Notes: generated by a model from the letters alone, not told the origin. A stretch of 64,000 nucleotides of DNA from Streptomyces hygroscopicus (GCF_026168105.1 NZ_LBMW01000021.1:1-64000); one strand, 5' to 3'. Numbered from the stretch's first letter, positions 8,441-17,614 are shown. Made by a program: numbers and translations.

Positions 8441-8920
8441 ATGAATGAACCGATCGATTTCTCTGCGGATGGACCGGAACTCGTCGGCGCCAGCGAGTTC
8501 GTCGGACATCCGCGGGTCGAGAGACCAAGCGGCCTCCTGTCCCGATTGTTCGCAACCTTGTCGACGGACGAAGAGATGTTCTCGATTGTGGAAGACCTTC
8601 GAGCGTTGCGTGTCCGCACCGCACTGCTGTCGAACAATTGGGGCAGCACCTAGCCGCGCGACCGAATCAATCGGGCCTTCGCACCCGTCTTGATCTCCGG
8701 AGACATCGGACTCCGCAAGCCCAACGCTGACATCTACCTGTTGATGCTCGAGCAAACTGGGCCTCGCGCCATCGCAGGTCGTGTTCGTCGACGACGCCGA
8801 ACCGAACGTCATCGGCGCTGCCGCGGTAGGCATGCACACGGTCCTGCACACGGAAGCAGCCTCGACCCGTATGGTGCTCGGTGCGCACCTGCCTGCGCTC
8901 ATCGAGAGGCCGCATGCCTC
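8441..8920 (+). pseudogene. HAD-superfamily hydrolase pseudogene (nonsense plus frameshift)
   Basis: The reading frame from 8441 gives VEDLRALRVRTALLSNNWGST and is then stopped by TAG at 8651-8653, where the family has Tyr (TAC to TAG change likely). The same frame continues RDRINRAFAPVLISGDIGLRKPNADIY-LMLEQTG. Around 8760 an extra G shifts the frame; reading on in the new frame restores GLAPSQVVFVDDAEPNVIGAAAVGMHTV, the HAD motif with its two Asp residues. The N-terminal DxD nucleophile region is missing. At least three lesions make this a dead gene. Confidence 0.8.
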
Positions 8921-8981
8921 GCCGAGGGAGAAAACGAACGGTGCCGTGGTTGTCGCGCACCTCGACGCCGGGCGTTCTGAC

Positions 8982-9842
8982 TCAGGTTGTCAGGGCGATC
9001 TCGACGAACTCGTCGATGAGCGGCTCCTGCCGGGTGCTGTCCCAGGCCAGGCAGACCCGGTTCGGGCCGATGTCGCTGATCTCGATGTGGGTGATGTCAG
9101 AGCGGGTGTAATACGTTGCGGTGGACAAGGGCAGGATCACCACACCGCGGCCGGCCGCGACGTTCTCCAGCTTCTCCTCGACACTGCGCAGGACGAGCGT
9201 CGGCCCAGTGTCCTCCAAGGAGCCGCTCGGATTCGCCGTGCTCCGCCACTCCGGGATCGCGGCCGGGTTCTGCAGGAGGCGTTCCCCGGCCAGGTCGCTG
9301 ATGCTGAGCGAGGACTTGCCGGCGAGGGGGTGCGTGGTCGGCAGGATCACCACTCGGGGCTCGGAGAGCAGGTCGCGCAGCTCGAGCCCGTGGGTTTCGC
9401 AGGGCAGCCGCACGTATCCGACGTCGATACGACCGTCACGGATCATCTCGGTCTGTTCATCCCAGTTCGTGCGGATGACCTCGACCTGCACGTCGGGGTG
9501 ACGCCGGCTGAAGAGACGCACAGCGGCGGTGACGATCAAGCCAGGCATGAACCCCACGGTGAGGGCGTTCTGCGCGCGGGCGGCACGGACCGCACGGCGG
9601 GTTGTGGCGTCTGCTGCGGACAGCAACGGCCGGGCGTCGCTGAACAGTTGCTCCCCGGCCGCCGTCAATTCGGTGCCGCGTTTGTCGCGGGCGAACAGTT
9701 GTACCTTGAGGTCGCTCTCCAGGGACCTGATCTGCCGGGAGAGCACCGGCTGGGCTATGTGGAGCTTTTCAGCAGCTCGCCCGAAGTGCAGTTCCTCGGC
9801 CACAGCGACGAAGTACCGCAGTTTGCGAAGATCCAGTTCCAC
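8982..9842 (-). CDS. LysR-family transcriptional regulator
   Basis: A 286-residue LysR-type regulator. The N-terminal winged helix-turn-helix is clear: LRKLRYFVAVAEELHFGRAAEKLHIAQPVLSRQIRSLE, followed by LFARDKRGTELTAAG. The rest is the usual two-lobed periplasmic-binding-protein-like effector domain. GTG at 9842 with GGAGG seven bases upstream is the likely start; the ATG ten codons earlier has no ribosome site. It follows the epimerase gene (9898-10764) by 55 bases on the same strand, so they may be cotranscribed. Its target is likely the epimerase or the SDR at 11331, but that is inference. Confidence 0.85.
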   Translation of the reverse strand: MELDLRKLRYFVAVAEELHFGRAAEKLHIAQPVLSRQIRSLESDLKVQLFARDKRGTELTAAGEQLFSDARPLLSAADATTRRAVRAARAQNALTVGFMPGLIVTAAVRLFSRRHPDVQVEVIRTNWDEQTEMIRDGRIDVGYVRLPCETHGLELRDLLSEPRVVILPTTHPLAGKSSLSISDLAGERLLQNPAAIPEWRSTANPSGSLEDTGPTLVLRSVEEKLENVAAGRGVVILPLSTATYYTRSDITHIEISDIGPNRVCLAWDSTRQEPLIDEFVEIALTT

Positions 9843-9897
9843 GCTTCCACCTCCGCCGACCAGACATCTCAAGCGTAGCCGTGCTCACGGCGGGGCG

Positions 9898-10764
9898 TCA
9901 GGGGCGGCTCAGTTCTCCCAGCGGGTCCGTGTGGGTGGGCCGCCAACCGAGCTCTCGCCGGGCTTTGGCCCCCGTGAGCTGTTGATCGAGCAGGAATGCC
10001 TCGGCGACCGGCCCCATCTGCGAGTGGGCCTCTGCCTCAGACAGGTACCGCACCGATCCCGGGCGGCCGATGGCCCGGCTGACCGCCTGGGCGACCTGCC
10101 CGGCGGTGGGATTCGTGTCGGCCACGCCCAGGTACACCGAGCCCGGTGAGGCGGACAGTGCCAGCGCGTACAGCTCGGCGAGGTCGTCCACGTGGACCAG
10201 CGACCAGTGGTTGGACCCGTCGCCGATGCACGGCACCGCGCCGGAGACGCGTCCCGGCTCCGCGTAGAAGGAGTCGATCAGGCCGCCCCCGTTGCCGTAG
10301 ACCAGACCAGGCCGCACGACGATGGGCCGCTCACCAGTCGCTGCGCGGGCCAGCACACACCGCTCGTTGGCCAGGCGCCACGCGGTCAGCCGCGGCGGCG
10401 CCATCGGGGCATCCTCATCGACCACACCACCGGTGTCCCCGTAGACCCACACACCACCGGTGTGTACATAGGGCCCGGGTCCCGCGCCGTCCTGCAGTGC
10501 CTCAGCAGCTTTGTGATCAACTTCCCCCGCGTCGGGACCGCGGTGCTGTGCCAGGTGGATCACGCCATGTGCGGCCCGCGCCGCTTCGTACAGGACCGCG
10601 GTGTCGGTGAGCTCCCCGCGCACCGGCTTGGCACCCGCGCCGGCCAAGGTTTGCGCCGAGTCGTCGCTGCGCGCCAGCGCAGAGACCTCGCTTCCCCTCC
10701 TGACCAGAGCGTCGATGGTCGCTCTGCCGATGTACCCGGAGCCTCCGGTCACGAAGACCTTCAT
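9898..10764 (-). CDS. NAD-dependent epimerase/dehydratase (extended SDR)
   Basis: A 288-residue Rossmann protein starting MKVFVTGGSGYIGRATI, the extended-SDR dinucleotide motif GxxGxxG. Later pieces such as VHTGGVWVYGD, VVRPGLVYG and WSLVHVDDLAELY are typical of the atypical NAD-dependent epimerase branch. The usual catalytic YxxxK is not evident: the expected place reads AWRLANERCVL. It may therefore be a reductase or a binding protein rather than an epimerase. ATG at 10764 is preceded by GGAAAGGG. It lies upstream of, and on the same strand as, the LysR gene. Confidence 0.75.
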   Translation of the reverse strand: MKVFVTGGSGYIGRATIDALVRRGSEVSALARSDDSAQTLAGAGAKPVRGELTDTAVLYEAARAAHGVIHLAQHRGPDAGEVDHKAAEALQDGAGPGPYVHTGGVWVYGDTGGVVDEDAPMAPPRLTAWRLANERCVLARAATGERPIVVRPGLVYGNGGGLIDSFYAEPGRVSGAVPCIGDGSNHWSLVHVDDLAELYALALSASPGSVYLGVADTNPTAGQVAQAVSRAIGRPGSVRYLSEAEAHSQMGPVAEAFLLDQQLTGAKARRELGWRPTHTDPLGELSRP

Positions 10765-11330
10765 GGTCGTGCCCTTTCCGACTGATGTCCTTGCGACACG
10801 ACTGAGTCTTGGAATTGCATGTGCCGGCGTCCAAGACCTGATCCGGCCTCTGTGATACCCGTCGGGTATGGACCGGGGCTGGACCCTTGACGCCGACCCG
10901 CCCTTGGGGCATTGCGGGGAGTGGGCACCGAGGCGTTCACGGCCCATGCGGCTACTCGTCGCACACGAATCGTTACCTTTTGAAGCGTTGGGTGGCGAAC
11001 GACTGAGTGATCGCCCGCTGCGTCATCTCCGGAGGAGAGCCGCTGTGATCGGTCGCATCCGCGTGTGCATGGGACGGACGCCCAATATGTGCACGGTGAG
11101 AGGTGATGTGCACGGTGAGACGCGAAGGTGAGGATCATGACTCTGACCGTCGCCTTGCCATGTGCCCCAGGAACGAGAAGCCCCTCTGGGGGCGAAGTGA
11201 TGCCCGTAAGGCATCACAGCGGACGCAATTGGTCTTGGACGCGGTAGCGGTGGGCCCGCACTGTTGAGTACGCAAGCGGTCGATTGCCTGAGGGGCACGT
11301 CGGCCAAGCCGAAAATTGGAAGGCATCACT
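10765..11330. other. Divergent intergenic region with direct repeats
   Basis: This 566-base gap separates the minus-strand epimerase from the plus-strand SDR and should hold promoters for both. An open frame at 10868-11131 has no ribosome site or recognisable similarity and I do not call it a gene. The only structure I see is the direct repeat listed separately at 11087-11120. Confidence 0.5.
11087..11120 (+). promoter_or_regulatory. Tandem 15-bp direct repeat, possible operator
   Basis: ATGTGCACGGTGAGA occurs at 11087-11101 and again, perfectly, at 11106-11120, a centre-to-centre distance of 19 bases (about two helical turns). Each copy contains the palindrome GTGCAC. Its place between divergent genes suggests a regulator site; which regulator is unknown. 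Confidence 0.4.
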
Positions 11331-12050
11331 GTGGATCTCACCGGGCAGCGCGTCGTACTCATGGGCGGCACCTCGGGCATCGGGCTGGCGACGGCCAAGG
11401 CCGTCAGCGCGCAGGGCGCTCAGGCCATTGTCGTCTCCAGCCGGCAGTCAAGCGTGGACAAGGCGCTCAGCGAACTGCCGCAGGAGGCGGAAGGGCGTGT
11501 GGTCAATCTTGCGGACACCGAGCAGATCGCTGATCTGTTTGCGTCTCTGGGGGACGTCGACCATCTGGTCTACACCGCGGGTGAGCCCCTCGCCCTGATG
11601 CCGCTGGAGACCCTGGACATCGAGGCGGCCAGGTCCTTCTTCACCCTGCGGTTCTTCAGCGCGCTTGACGCCGTGCGCGCTGCGGCGCCCCGGCTGCGTG
11701 CCGGTGGCTCTGTCACTTTGACGACCGGCATCGCCAAGGACCGGCCCGGCCCGGGCTGGGCCGTGGCCGCCGGCATCTGCGGCGCGGTGGAGGCCCTCAC
11801 CAAGGCCCTGGCGGTGGAACTGGCCCCGGTCAGGGTGAACGCCGTTTCTCCGGGAGTCGTCCGCAGCCCGCTGTGGTCGGGGATGAGCGAAGGCGACCGG
11901 GATGCGATGTTCGAGAACATCGGCAAGTCCCTGCCCGTCGGACGGGTGGGAGAGGTCGAGGACATCGCCCAGGCGTACCTGTACCTCATCACCCAGCCCT
12001 ACACGACCGGCAGCATCATCACCATCGACGGCGGCACCGTCCTGGTGTAA
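11331..12050 (+). CDS. SDR-family oxidoreductase, non-canonical active site
   Basis: A 239-residue short-chain dehydrogenase-like protein with the cofactor motif GGTSGIGLATA and the structural DGGTVLV end. The region that should hold Ser...Tyr-x-x-x-Lys reads LTTGIAKDRPGPGWAVAAGICGAVEALTKAL, so both the catalytic Tyr and Lys are absent although the flanking sequence is normal. It may use a different chemistry or have a binding role. GTG 11331 has GGAAGG seven bases upstream; a TTG 15 bases earlier is less likely. It stands alone, 304 bases before pntA on the same strand. Confidence 0.8.
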   Translation: MDLTGQRVVLMGGTSGIGLATAKAVSAQGAQAIVVSSRQSSVDKALSELPQEAEGRVVNLADTEQIADLFASLGDVDHLVYTAGEPLALMPLETLDIEAARSFFTLRFFSALDAVRAAAPRLRAGGSVTLTTGIAKDRPGPGWAVAAGICGAVEALTKALAVELAPVRVNAVSPGVVRSPLWSGMSEGDRDAMFENIGKSLPVGRVGEVEDIAQAYLYLITQPYTTGSIITIDGGTVLV

Positions 12051-12354
12051 CCGGCCACCACCACCCCGGGCGCGGCGCCGTGCCCTCCGGCTTCACCGCC
12101 AGACGCACGGCGCCCCGCCAGCACAACGGCTGCACACGCCGGCCGCGCCGACAAGCATGGCGCGACCACGGTGCGGCCTGACCCGGCAGCCTCAGCCCGT
12201 CCCAGCCCACCCGGCCCACCGGCTGGTCGTTCAGGTGCTGGGGCCGTTCCGGCTGAGCTGACGGCGCCAGCAGTCGGCTCATGAACTCATGAACTCATGC
12301 CATTTCAGGCACCCACGTGGGCCGATCCAGCAGAAGTAGAAGAAAGGTCACGCG
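12051..12354. other. Intergenic stretch before pntA
   Basis: About 300 bases without a convincing gene. It ends with the direct repeat ATGAACTC-ATGAACTC-ATG (near 12281-12300) and a GAAAGG-type ribosome site for pntA. A promoter for pntAB probably lies here, but no clear -35/-10 pair stands out. Confidence 0.4.
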
Positions 12355-13905
12355 ATGACCCAGGTCCGCAGCGCCTGCATCGGCATTGTGCGGGAGTCCG
12401 CTGAGGGCGAGACGCTCGTGTCGGCAACCCCGACGACCGTGCGTCAACTCATCGGCCTCGGATATGACGTTGTCGTCGAGCACCATGCCGGTGCGGCGGC
12501 AGGATTCACCGACCTCGCCTATGAACAAGCCGGGGCGCAGGTCAGCGACTTGAAGGCGGCGTGGGGCGCTGACATCGTCCTGGCCGTCCACCCACCGACG
12601 GCCGAGAACATCGACATGCTCACGGACGGCGCGACCCTGGTGGCGCTGCTGGGTCCGGGGCGCGATGCACAGCTGCTGGACGCGCTTGCCGCCCGCCCGA
12701 TCACGGCACTCGCGGTGGACGCCGTGCCTCGCATATCGCGGGCGCAGTCACTGGACGTGCTCAGCTCCATGGCCAATGTCGCCGGGTACCGGGCTGTGAT
12801 CGAAGCCGCGCACGCCTTCGGGCACTTCTTCAACGGCCAGGTCACCGCCGCCGGCAAGATTCTGCCGACCAAGGTACTTGTCGCAGGGGCGGGAGTTGCC
12901 GGACTTGCGGCGATCGCCGCTGCCTCCGGCATGGGGGCGATCGTGCGGGCGACGGATCCCCGCCCCGAAGTGGCCGAGCAGGTCAGGTCGTTGGGCGGTG
13001 AGTATCTGGCCGTGGACGCCGAGCAGCAGGCCAGCACGGACGGCTATGCGAAGCAGACCTCTGGTGATTACGACCGACGCGCGGCCATGATCTACTCCGA
13101 ACAGGCCGCTGACGTGGACATCATCATCACCACCGCGCTCATCCCCGGACGACCGGCACCAAAGCTGGTCACTGCGCAAGACGTGGCACGCATGAAGCCG
13201 GGCAGCGTCATTGTCGACCTCGCGGCCGCACAGGGCGGCAACGTCGACGGCTCGCAGCCCGGGCAGACTGTGGTCACCGACAACGGTGTAACGATCATCG
13301 GCTACACCGACCTCGCGTCCCGAATGCCCGCACAGGCCTCACAGTTGTACGGCACGAACCTCGTCAACCTCATGAAGTTGCTGACGCCGGGCAAGGACGG
13401 CCGTGTCGTTCTCGACCTCGACGACGTGGTCCAGCGGGGCATCACAGTCGTGCGGGCCGGCGAGAAGCTGTGGCCTCCGCCGCCCGTGCCGGTGTCCGCG
13501 GCACCTGCCCCGGCCCAGCGGCGCCCAGCAGCGACCCAGCCGGAGAAGCAGCGGCCCTCCTCACCCGCACGCCGGTTCACTCTCGCCGGGGTCGGCATCA
13601 CCGCCTTGTTCTTGGTCAACGTGTTCGCACCGGAGCCCCTGCCACGGCACTTCACCGTGCTGATGCTGGCCGTCGTGATCGGCTACTACGTGATCGGCAA
13701 GGTGCACCACGCACTGCACACGCCGCTGATGTCAGTCACCAACGCGATCTCCGGAGTGATTGTGGTCGGCGCGATGCTGCAGATCGGCAGCGCCGACACG
13801 ACAGTCCGAGTGATCGCCGGCATCGCGACCCTCCTCGCATCCATCAACGCCTTCGGCGGCTTCGCCGTCACAGGGCGCATGCTCAGCATGTTCCAGAAAG
13901 GGTGA
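12355..13905 (+). CDS. pntA: NAD(P) transhydrogenase subunit alpha
   Basis: A 516-residue PntA that contains both the soluble NAD-binding part and the membrane part, as in E. coli. Residues 1-385 are alanine-dehydrogenase-like, with VLVAGAGVAGLAAIAAA as the NAD-binding Rossmann loop and the RDQ-loop region YDRRAAMIYSEQ. A Pro-rich linker (390-410) leads to four membrane segments in residues 413-515, including the conserved SVTNAISG. With PntB it couples proton movement to hydride transfer between NADH and NADP+, supplying NADPH. pntB begins eight bases downstream. Confidence 0.95.
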   Translation: MTQVRSACIGIVRESAEGETLVSATPTTVRQLIGLGYDVVVEHHAGAAAGFTDLAYEQAGAQVSDLKAAWGADIVLAVHPPTAENIDMLTDGATLVALLGPGRDAQLLDALAARPITALAVDAVPRISRAQSLDVLSSMANVAGYRAVIEAAHAFGHFFNGQVTAAGKILPTKVLVAGAGVAGLAAIAAASGMGAIVRATDPRPEVAEQVRSLGGEYLAVDAEQQASTDGYAKQTSGDYDRRAAMIYSEQAADVDIIITTALIPGRPAPKLVTAQDVARMKPGSVIVDLAAAQGGNVDGSQPGQTVVTDNGVTIIGYTDLASRMPAQASQLYGTNLVNLMKLLTPGKDGRVVLDLDDVVQRGITVVRAGEKLWPPPPVPVSAAPAPAQRRPAATQPEKQRPSSPARRFTLAGVGITALFLVNVFAPEPLPRHFTVLMLAVVIGYYVIGKVHHALHTPLMSVTNAISGVIVVGAMLQIGSADTTVRVIAGIATLLASINAFGGFAVTGRMLSMFQKG

Positions 13906-13913
13906 ACGCCTGC

Positions 13914-15353
13914 ATGAACACCACAAGTGTCGCGGACGCCGCCTACATCGTCGCCGCCCTCCTGTTCATTCTCAGCCTTGCCGGACTGTCCAGGCATGAG
14001 ACGTCCCGACAGGGCCTTGTCTACGGGGCATCGGGCATGTTCGCAGCGCTGGCAGCGACGATTGGCCTGGCCACATGGCATCGGCCGGCGGCATCCGCCG
14101 TAGTGCTCGCCATCGCTGTCGCCGTGGGCGCGGCAATCGGTCTACGGCGCGCCAAGGCCGTCGAGATGACGAGCATGCCCGAACTCATCGCCATCCTCCA
14201 CAGCTTCGTCGGCCTCGCCTCGGTCCTGGTCGGCTGGAACAGCTATGACACGGTCGAGCGCCGGCCGGGACAACATGAATTCATCGAGTCACTGCTGCGT
14301 ATCCACCACGCCGAAGTAGTCATCGGCGTCTTCATCGGGGCGGTCACGTTCACTGGGTCGGTTGTAGCGTTTCTGAAGCTGTCGGCACGCATGAAGTCCC
14401 GCCCCCTCGCGCTTCCGGGCAAGAACCTGATCAATATCGCAGCGCTGGCGGCGTTCCTCTGCCTGACCATCGCCTTCGTGGTCACTCCGAGCCCCGCACT
14501 GCTCATCGCGGTGACCGTGATCGCACTCGCGCTGGGACTGCACCTCGTCGCGTCGATCGGCGGCGGTGACATGCCGGTGGTTGTGTCGATGCTGAACAGC
14601 TACTCGGGCTGGGCCGCTGCTGCTTCGGGCTTCCTCCTCGACAACGACCTGCTGATCATCACCGGAGCGCTCGTCGGCTCCTCCGGCGCATACCTGTCCT
14701 ACATCATGTGCAAGGCGATGAACCGCTCCTTCGTCTCCGTGATCGCCGGCGGGTTCGGTCTTGCACCGGCGGCTGAGGATGACGCCGACCACGGCGACCA
14801 CCGCGAAATCGACTCTGCCGATGCTGCCGAACTCCTCAACAACGCATCGTCGGTGGTCATCACCCCCGGATACGGTATGGCCGTTGCCCAGGCCCAGTAC
14901 CCTGTCGCCGAACTCACCCGGGAACTGCGTGAACGGGGAGTCGACGTGCGCTTCGGAATCCACCCGGTCGCCGGGCGGCTCCCCGGCCACATGAACGTGC
15001 TGCTCGCAGAGGCCAAGGTCCCCTACGACATCGTTTTCGAGATGGACGAGATCAACGACGACCTCGTTGATGCCGATGTCGTCCTCGTCATCGGCGCCAA
15101 TGACACCGTCAACCCGGCCGCCGCCGAAGACACCGGCAGCCCGCTGGCGGGCATGCCTGTGCTCCGCGTCTGGGAGGCCAGGAACGTCATCGTCTTCAAA
15201 CGCTCCATGGCCTCGGGCTACGCCGGCGTGCAGAACCCGCTGTTCTACCGCGAGAACAGCCAGATGCTCTTCGGCGACGCCAAGCAGCGCGTGGAGGACA
15301 TCCTGGCAGCTCTCACCGCCCACCCCGCTTCACGGCAACGCATCGGGGTGTGA
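13914..15353 (+). CDS. pntB: NAD(P) transhydrogenase subunit beta
   Basis: A 479-residue PntB. The N-terminal 280 residues are a chain of about eight or nine hydrophobic segments, with MPELIAILHSFVGLASVLVGWNSY and SIGGGDMPVVVSMLNSYSGWAAAASGF conserved for proton translocation. The C-terminal NADP-binding domain has VVITPGYGMAVAQAQYPV, GIHPVAGRLPGHMNVLLAEA, VIGANDTVNPAA and VFKRSMASGYAG. It forms the membrane complex with PntA. ATG 13914 is eight bases after the pntA stop; a GTG at 13902 is too close to the AAAGG ribosome site to be preferred. Confidence 0.95.
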   Translation: MNTTSVADAAYIVAALLFILSLAGLSRHETSRQGLVYGASGMFAALAATIGLATWHRPAASAVVLAIAVAVGAAIGLRRAKAVEMTSMPELIAILHSFVGLASVLVGWNSYDTVERRPGQHEFIESLLRIHHAEVVIGVFIGAVTFTGSVVAFLKLSARMKSRPLALPGKNLINIAALAAFLCLTIAFVVTPSPALLIAVTVIALALGLHLVASIGGGDMPVVVSMLNSYSGWAAAASGFLLDNDLLIITGALVGSSGAYLSYIMCKAMNRSFVSVIAGGFGLAPAAEDDADHGDHREIDSADAAELLNNASSVVITPGYGMAVAQAQYPVAELTRELRERGVDVRFGIHPVAGRLPGHMNVLLAEAKVPYDIVFEMDEINDDLVDADVVLVIGANDTVNPAAAEDTGSPLAGMPVLRVWEARNVIVFKRSMASGYAGVQNPLFYRENSQMLFGDAKQRVEDILAALTAHPASRQRIGV

Positions 15354-15655
15354 GACGCCGCCCTCAACCGACGCCCGGAACAGCCAACGCTGCCGGAGAC
15401 CGACGACGGGACGGCAGCCGTCGACGCAGCATCGGCAGTACCGCATCCCTGAAGCCGCCAGACGTTATACCTACCCGGCATCACAGCTGCATGGATGGGT
15501 ATTGGACACCGTCCATTGCGACGTTCAAGGTTGAGACATCCCATCAACGAACCAGCCACCAGCACCGCCCGGTTGGGCGAGCCGCACGAATCCCCGCTGA
15601 TGCGACCGACCGGACGTGCGCCAGGTGGTCCCCCAACCGCGCATAGGAGCCAGTC
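15354..15655. other. Intergenic stretch after pntB
   Basis: About 300 bases with no gene, RNA or strong hairpin that I can support. The last 30 bases hold the AGGAG ribosome site of the next gene. Confidence 0.4.
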
Positions 15656-16315
15656 GTGAGTATCACCAGCGAGATCAGCCCTTCGATCAACGAGGACGCC
15701 GTGCTGTGGTCGGTCCCTGAGGCCGACCGGCGGGGCAGGCCTCTCCTGGTGATGATGCACGGCTGGAGTTACGACGAGACCCACCTCTTCCAGCTCACTC
15801 CGCGTCTGCCGGGTGAGCTGGTGGTCGCGTCACTGCGGGCTCCCATCCCCGAGGCGGGCGGGTACGCCTGGTTCCCGAGCAGAGGCAACCCGATCGGCAA
15901 TCCCCGGCCGGCGGTGGCGAATGCCATGACCGATGCCGTACTCGACTGGCTGGACGCTCAGCCCTCCTTCTCTTCCGTAGGGCTCATCGGATTCTCGCAA
16001 GGCGGCGGAATGGCGCTGCAACTGCTGAGGCGCGCTCCCGCACGTTTCTCCTACGCCGTACAGCTCGCCGGATTCGTGGTGAACGACAGCCAACCCGGGG
16101 ATCGGATGCTCGCTGACAGCAAGCCCCCCGTTTTCTGGGGCCGCGGCGCCCTCGACGGAGTCATACCCAACGATGCGATAGCTCGCACCAGTACCTGGAT
16201 GGCCACACACACGGATGCCGATATCCGTGTCTATCCCCGGCTGGGACACGATGTCGCCGGCCAGGAGGTCCACGACTTGGCCGCCTTCATCGCCCGCCGG
16301 GTCGAAGCGGGCTGA
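15656..16315 (+). CDS. Alpha/beta hydrolase (phospholipase/carboxylesterase type)
   Basis: A 219-residue small esterase of the phospholipase/carboxylesterase group. It shows LLVMMHGWSYDE (oxyanion hole HG), the nucleophile elbow GFSQGGGMALQLL, an acid Asp in GALDGVIPND and a late His in LGHDVAGQEV. Length and motif spacing fit the family. No signal peptide is seen, so it should be cytoplasmic. GTG 15656 follows ATAGGAG with seven bases spacing. The natural substrate is unknown; small acyl esters are typical. Confidence 0.85.
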   Translation: MSITSEISPSINEDAVLWSVPEADRRGRPLLVMMHGWSYDETHLFQLTPRLPGELVVASLRAPIPEAGGYAWFPSRGNPIGNPRPAVANAMTDAVLDWLDAQPSFSSVGLIGFSQGGGMALQLLRRAPARFSYAVQLAGFVVNDSQPGDRMLADSKPPVFWGRGALDGVIPNDAIARTSTWMATHTDADIRVYPRLGHDVAGQEVHDLAAFIARRVEAG

Positions 16316-16637
16316 CAGGTACTCGACCCGCCGCGGGCGTCACCGACCCCACCACCGGCCGGCCTTCGTCGTCTTCGTCGGCAACACCACCACCCTCACC
16401 GACGCCACCGTTGTGGAATTCATGGGCTCACGGCGCGCAGTCGCTGAAGTCGTAGCCCCGTGGTCGCGCGACTACGAATGGTTCCGGCCGAGCCGTGTGA
16501 TGCCCGTGAAGTATCAGGGAAATCAAAATCCGTATTGGACTGCGGCAGAGCGGTCCGGAAATCATAGGGCGTGAGAACGAGGCAACGACGGGTATACCCG
16601 GAAGTGCCGTTCCGCTGCCCATGGAAAGGAAGCATCA
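16316..16637. other. Intergenic stretch with a possible coding remnant
   Basis: The frame from about 16363 to 16574 reads AFVVFVGNTTTLTDATVVEF...RRAVAEVVAPWSRDYEWFRPSRVMPV. It has ordinary coding composition but no start, no ribosome site and no family I recognise. It may be the end of a lost gene. The final 20 bases contain the GGAAAGGAAG ribosome site of the next gene. Confidence 0.3.
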
Positions 16638-17549
16638 ATGCGCCACGATATTGAGTTCGACGCCGAAGGAGCCCTGCTTCGCGGATGGTTCTACGAGGCG
16701 CGGGGGGCGACTGGGCCGTCCCCGTGTGTGGTCATGGCGCACGGATGGACGTCCACGAAGCGCATGTATCTCGACAAGTTCGCGGAGGTCTTCGCGGAGG
16801 CGGGTCTTGCGGTGGTGGTTTTTGACAACCGCGGCTGGGGCGACTCCGGTACCGCTCCCGGAAAGCCGCGTCATGAAATCGACCCGTGGGAGCAAATCCG
16901 GGACTACCAGCACGCGATCACGTATGCGCAGAATCGACCGGAAGTCGATGCCGAGCGTATCGGGGTGTGGGGCACCAGTTTCTCCGCTGCACATGCTTTC
17001 GTTGTGGCGGCGATCGACCGGCGGGTCAAGGCGGTCAGCGGACAGGCGCCCTTCATCAGTGGCCGGGCCACCTACGCGAACCTCGCCCGAGTCAACAACC
17101 TCGTGGTGGGGCCGGAGATCTTCACCGCCGACCGTCGCGCGCGGGCCCTGGGGAAGCCGCCCGTCACCGTACCGGTCGTCGGCTCGGACCCCAGCGAGCT
17201 CGTGGGTCTGCCTACCCCTGACTCCTATGAGTACTTCACCCATGCCCGCGCCGAACTCGACCCCGACTGGCCCAACGAGGTGACGCTGCGCAGCCTGGAC
17301 AACTTCTACGGCTACGAGCCGGCGCGGTACCTGCCCGATGTCACCCCGACTCCGCTGCTGATGATCGTGGGCCGTGAGGACGGCCTGACCGGCGGGAACC
17401 TGGCCGCTTCGGCGTACCAGACCGCGTCCGAGCCGAAGAAGATCGTTTTTCTGCCTGGTGGACACTTCGCCGCCTACACGGGAGACGGCTTCACGGTGGC
17501 GTCGCAGGCCGCTCGCGACTGGTTCCTGGAGCACCTCTTCGCTGCATGA
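16638..17549 (+). CDS. Alpha/beta hydrolase, dienelactone hydrolase-like
   Basis: A 303-residue hydrolase. It begins MRHDIEFDAEGALLRGWFYEA, has VVMAHGWTSTKRMYL for the oxyanion site, DNRGWGDS, the nucleophile elbow VWGTSFSAAHA, an Asp in VGREDGLTGG and a His in LPGGHFAAYTGDGF. The order fits the DLH/peptidase-like group often annotated as alpha/beta hydrolase or Fus2-like. Start ATG follows GGAAAGGAAG. It lies directly upstream of the malonate decarboxylase operon on the same strand, 182 bases from mdcA, and may process a related ester; this is only suggested by position. Confidence 0.8.
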   Translation: MRHDIEFDAEGALLRGWFYEARGATGPSPCVVMAHGWTSTKRMYLDKFAEVFAEAGLAVVVFDNRGWGDSGTAPGKPRHEIDPWEQIRDYQHAITYAQNRPEVDAERIGVWGTSFSAAHAFVVAAIDRRVKAVSGQAPFISGRATYANLARVNNLVVGPEIFTADRRARALGKPPVTVPVVGSDPSELVGLPTPDSYEYFTHARAELDPDWPNEVTLRSLDNFYGYEPARYLPDVTPTPLLMIVGREDGLTGGNLAASAYQTASEPKKIVFLPGGHFAAYTGDGFTVASQAARDWFLEHLFAA

Positions 17550-17614
17550 GACAGGACATGGTGGCGGCCAGGCACCCGGCCGCCACCACGGCTTCGGGCC
17601 GAGGCGTCCGGCAC

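Noticed and set aside
7275..8624. PHP gene extended to an upstream start at 8624
   Set aside because: The extra 135 codons have no family similarity, overlap the HAD pseudogene and lack the ribosome site seen before TTG 8219.
10868..11131. 87-codon frame between epimerase and SDR
   Set aside because: No ribosome site, Arg-rich composition and no similarity; the direct repeat within it points to regulatory sequence.
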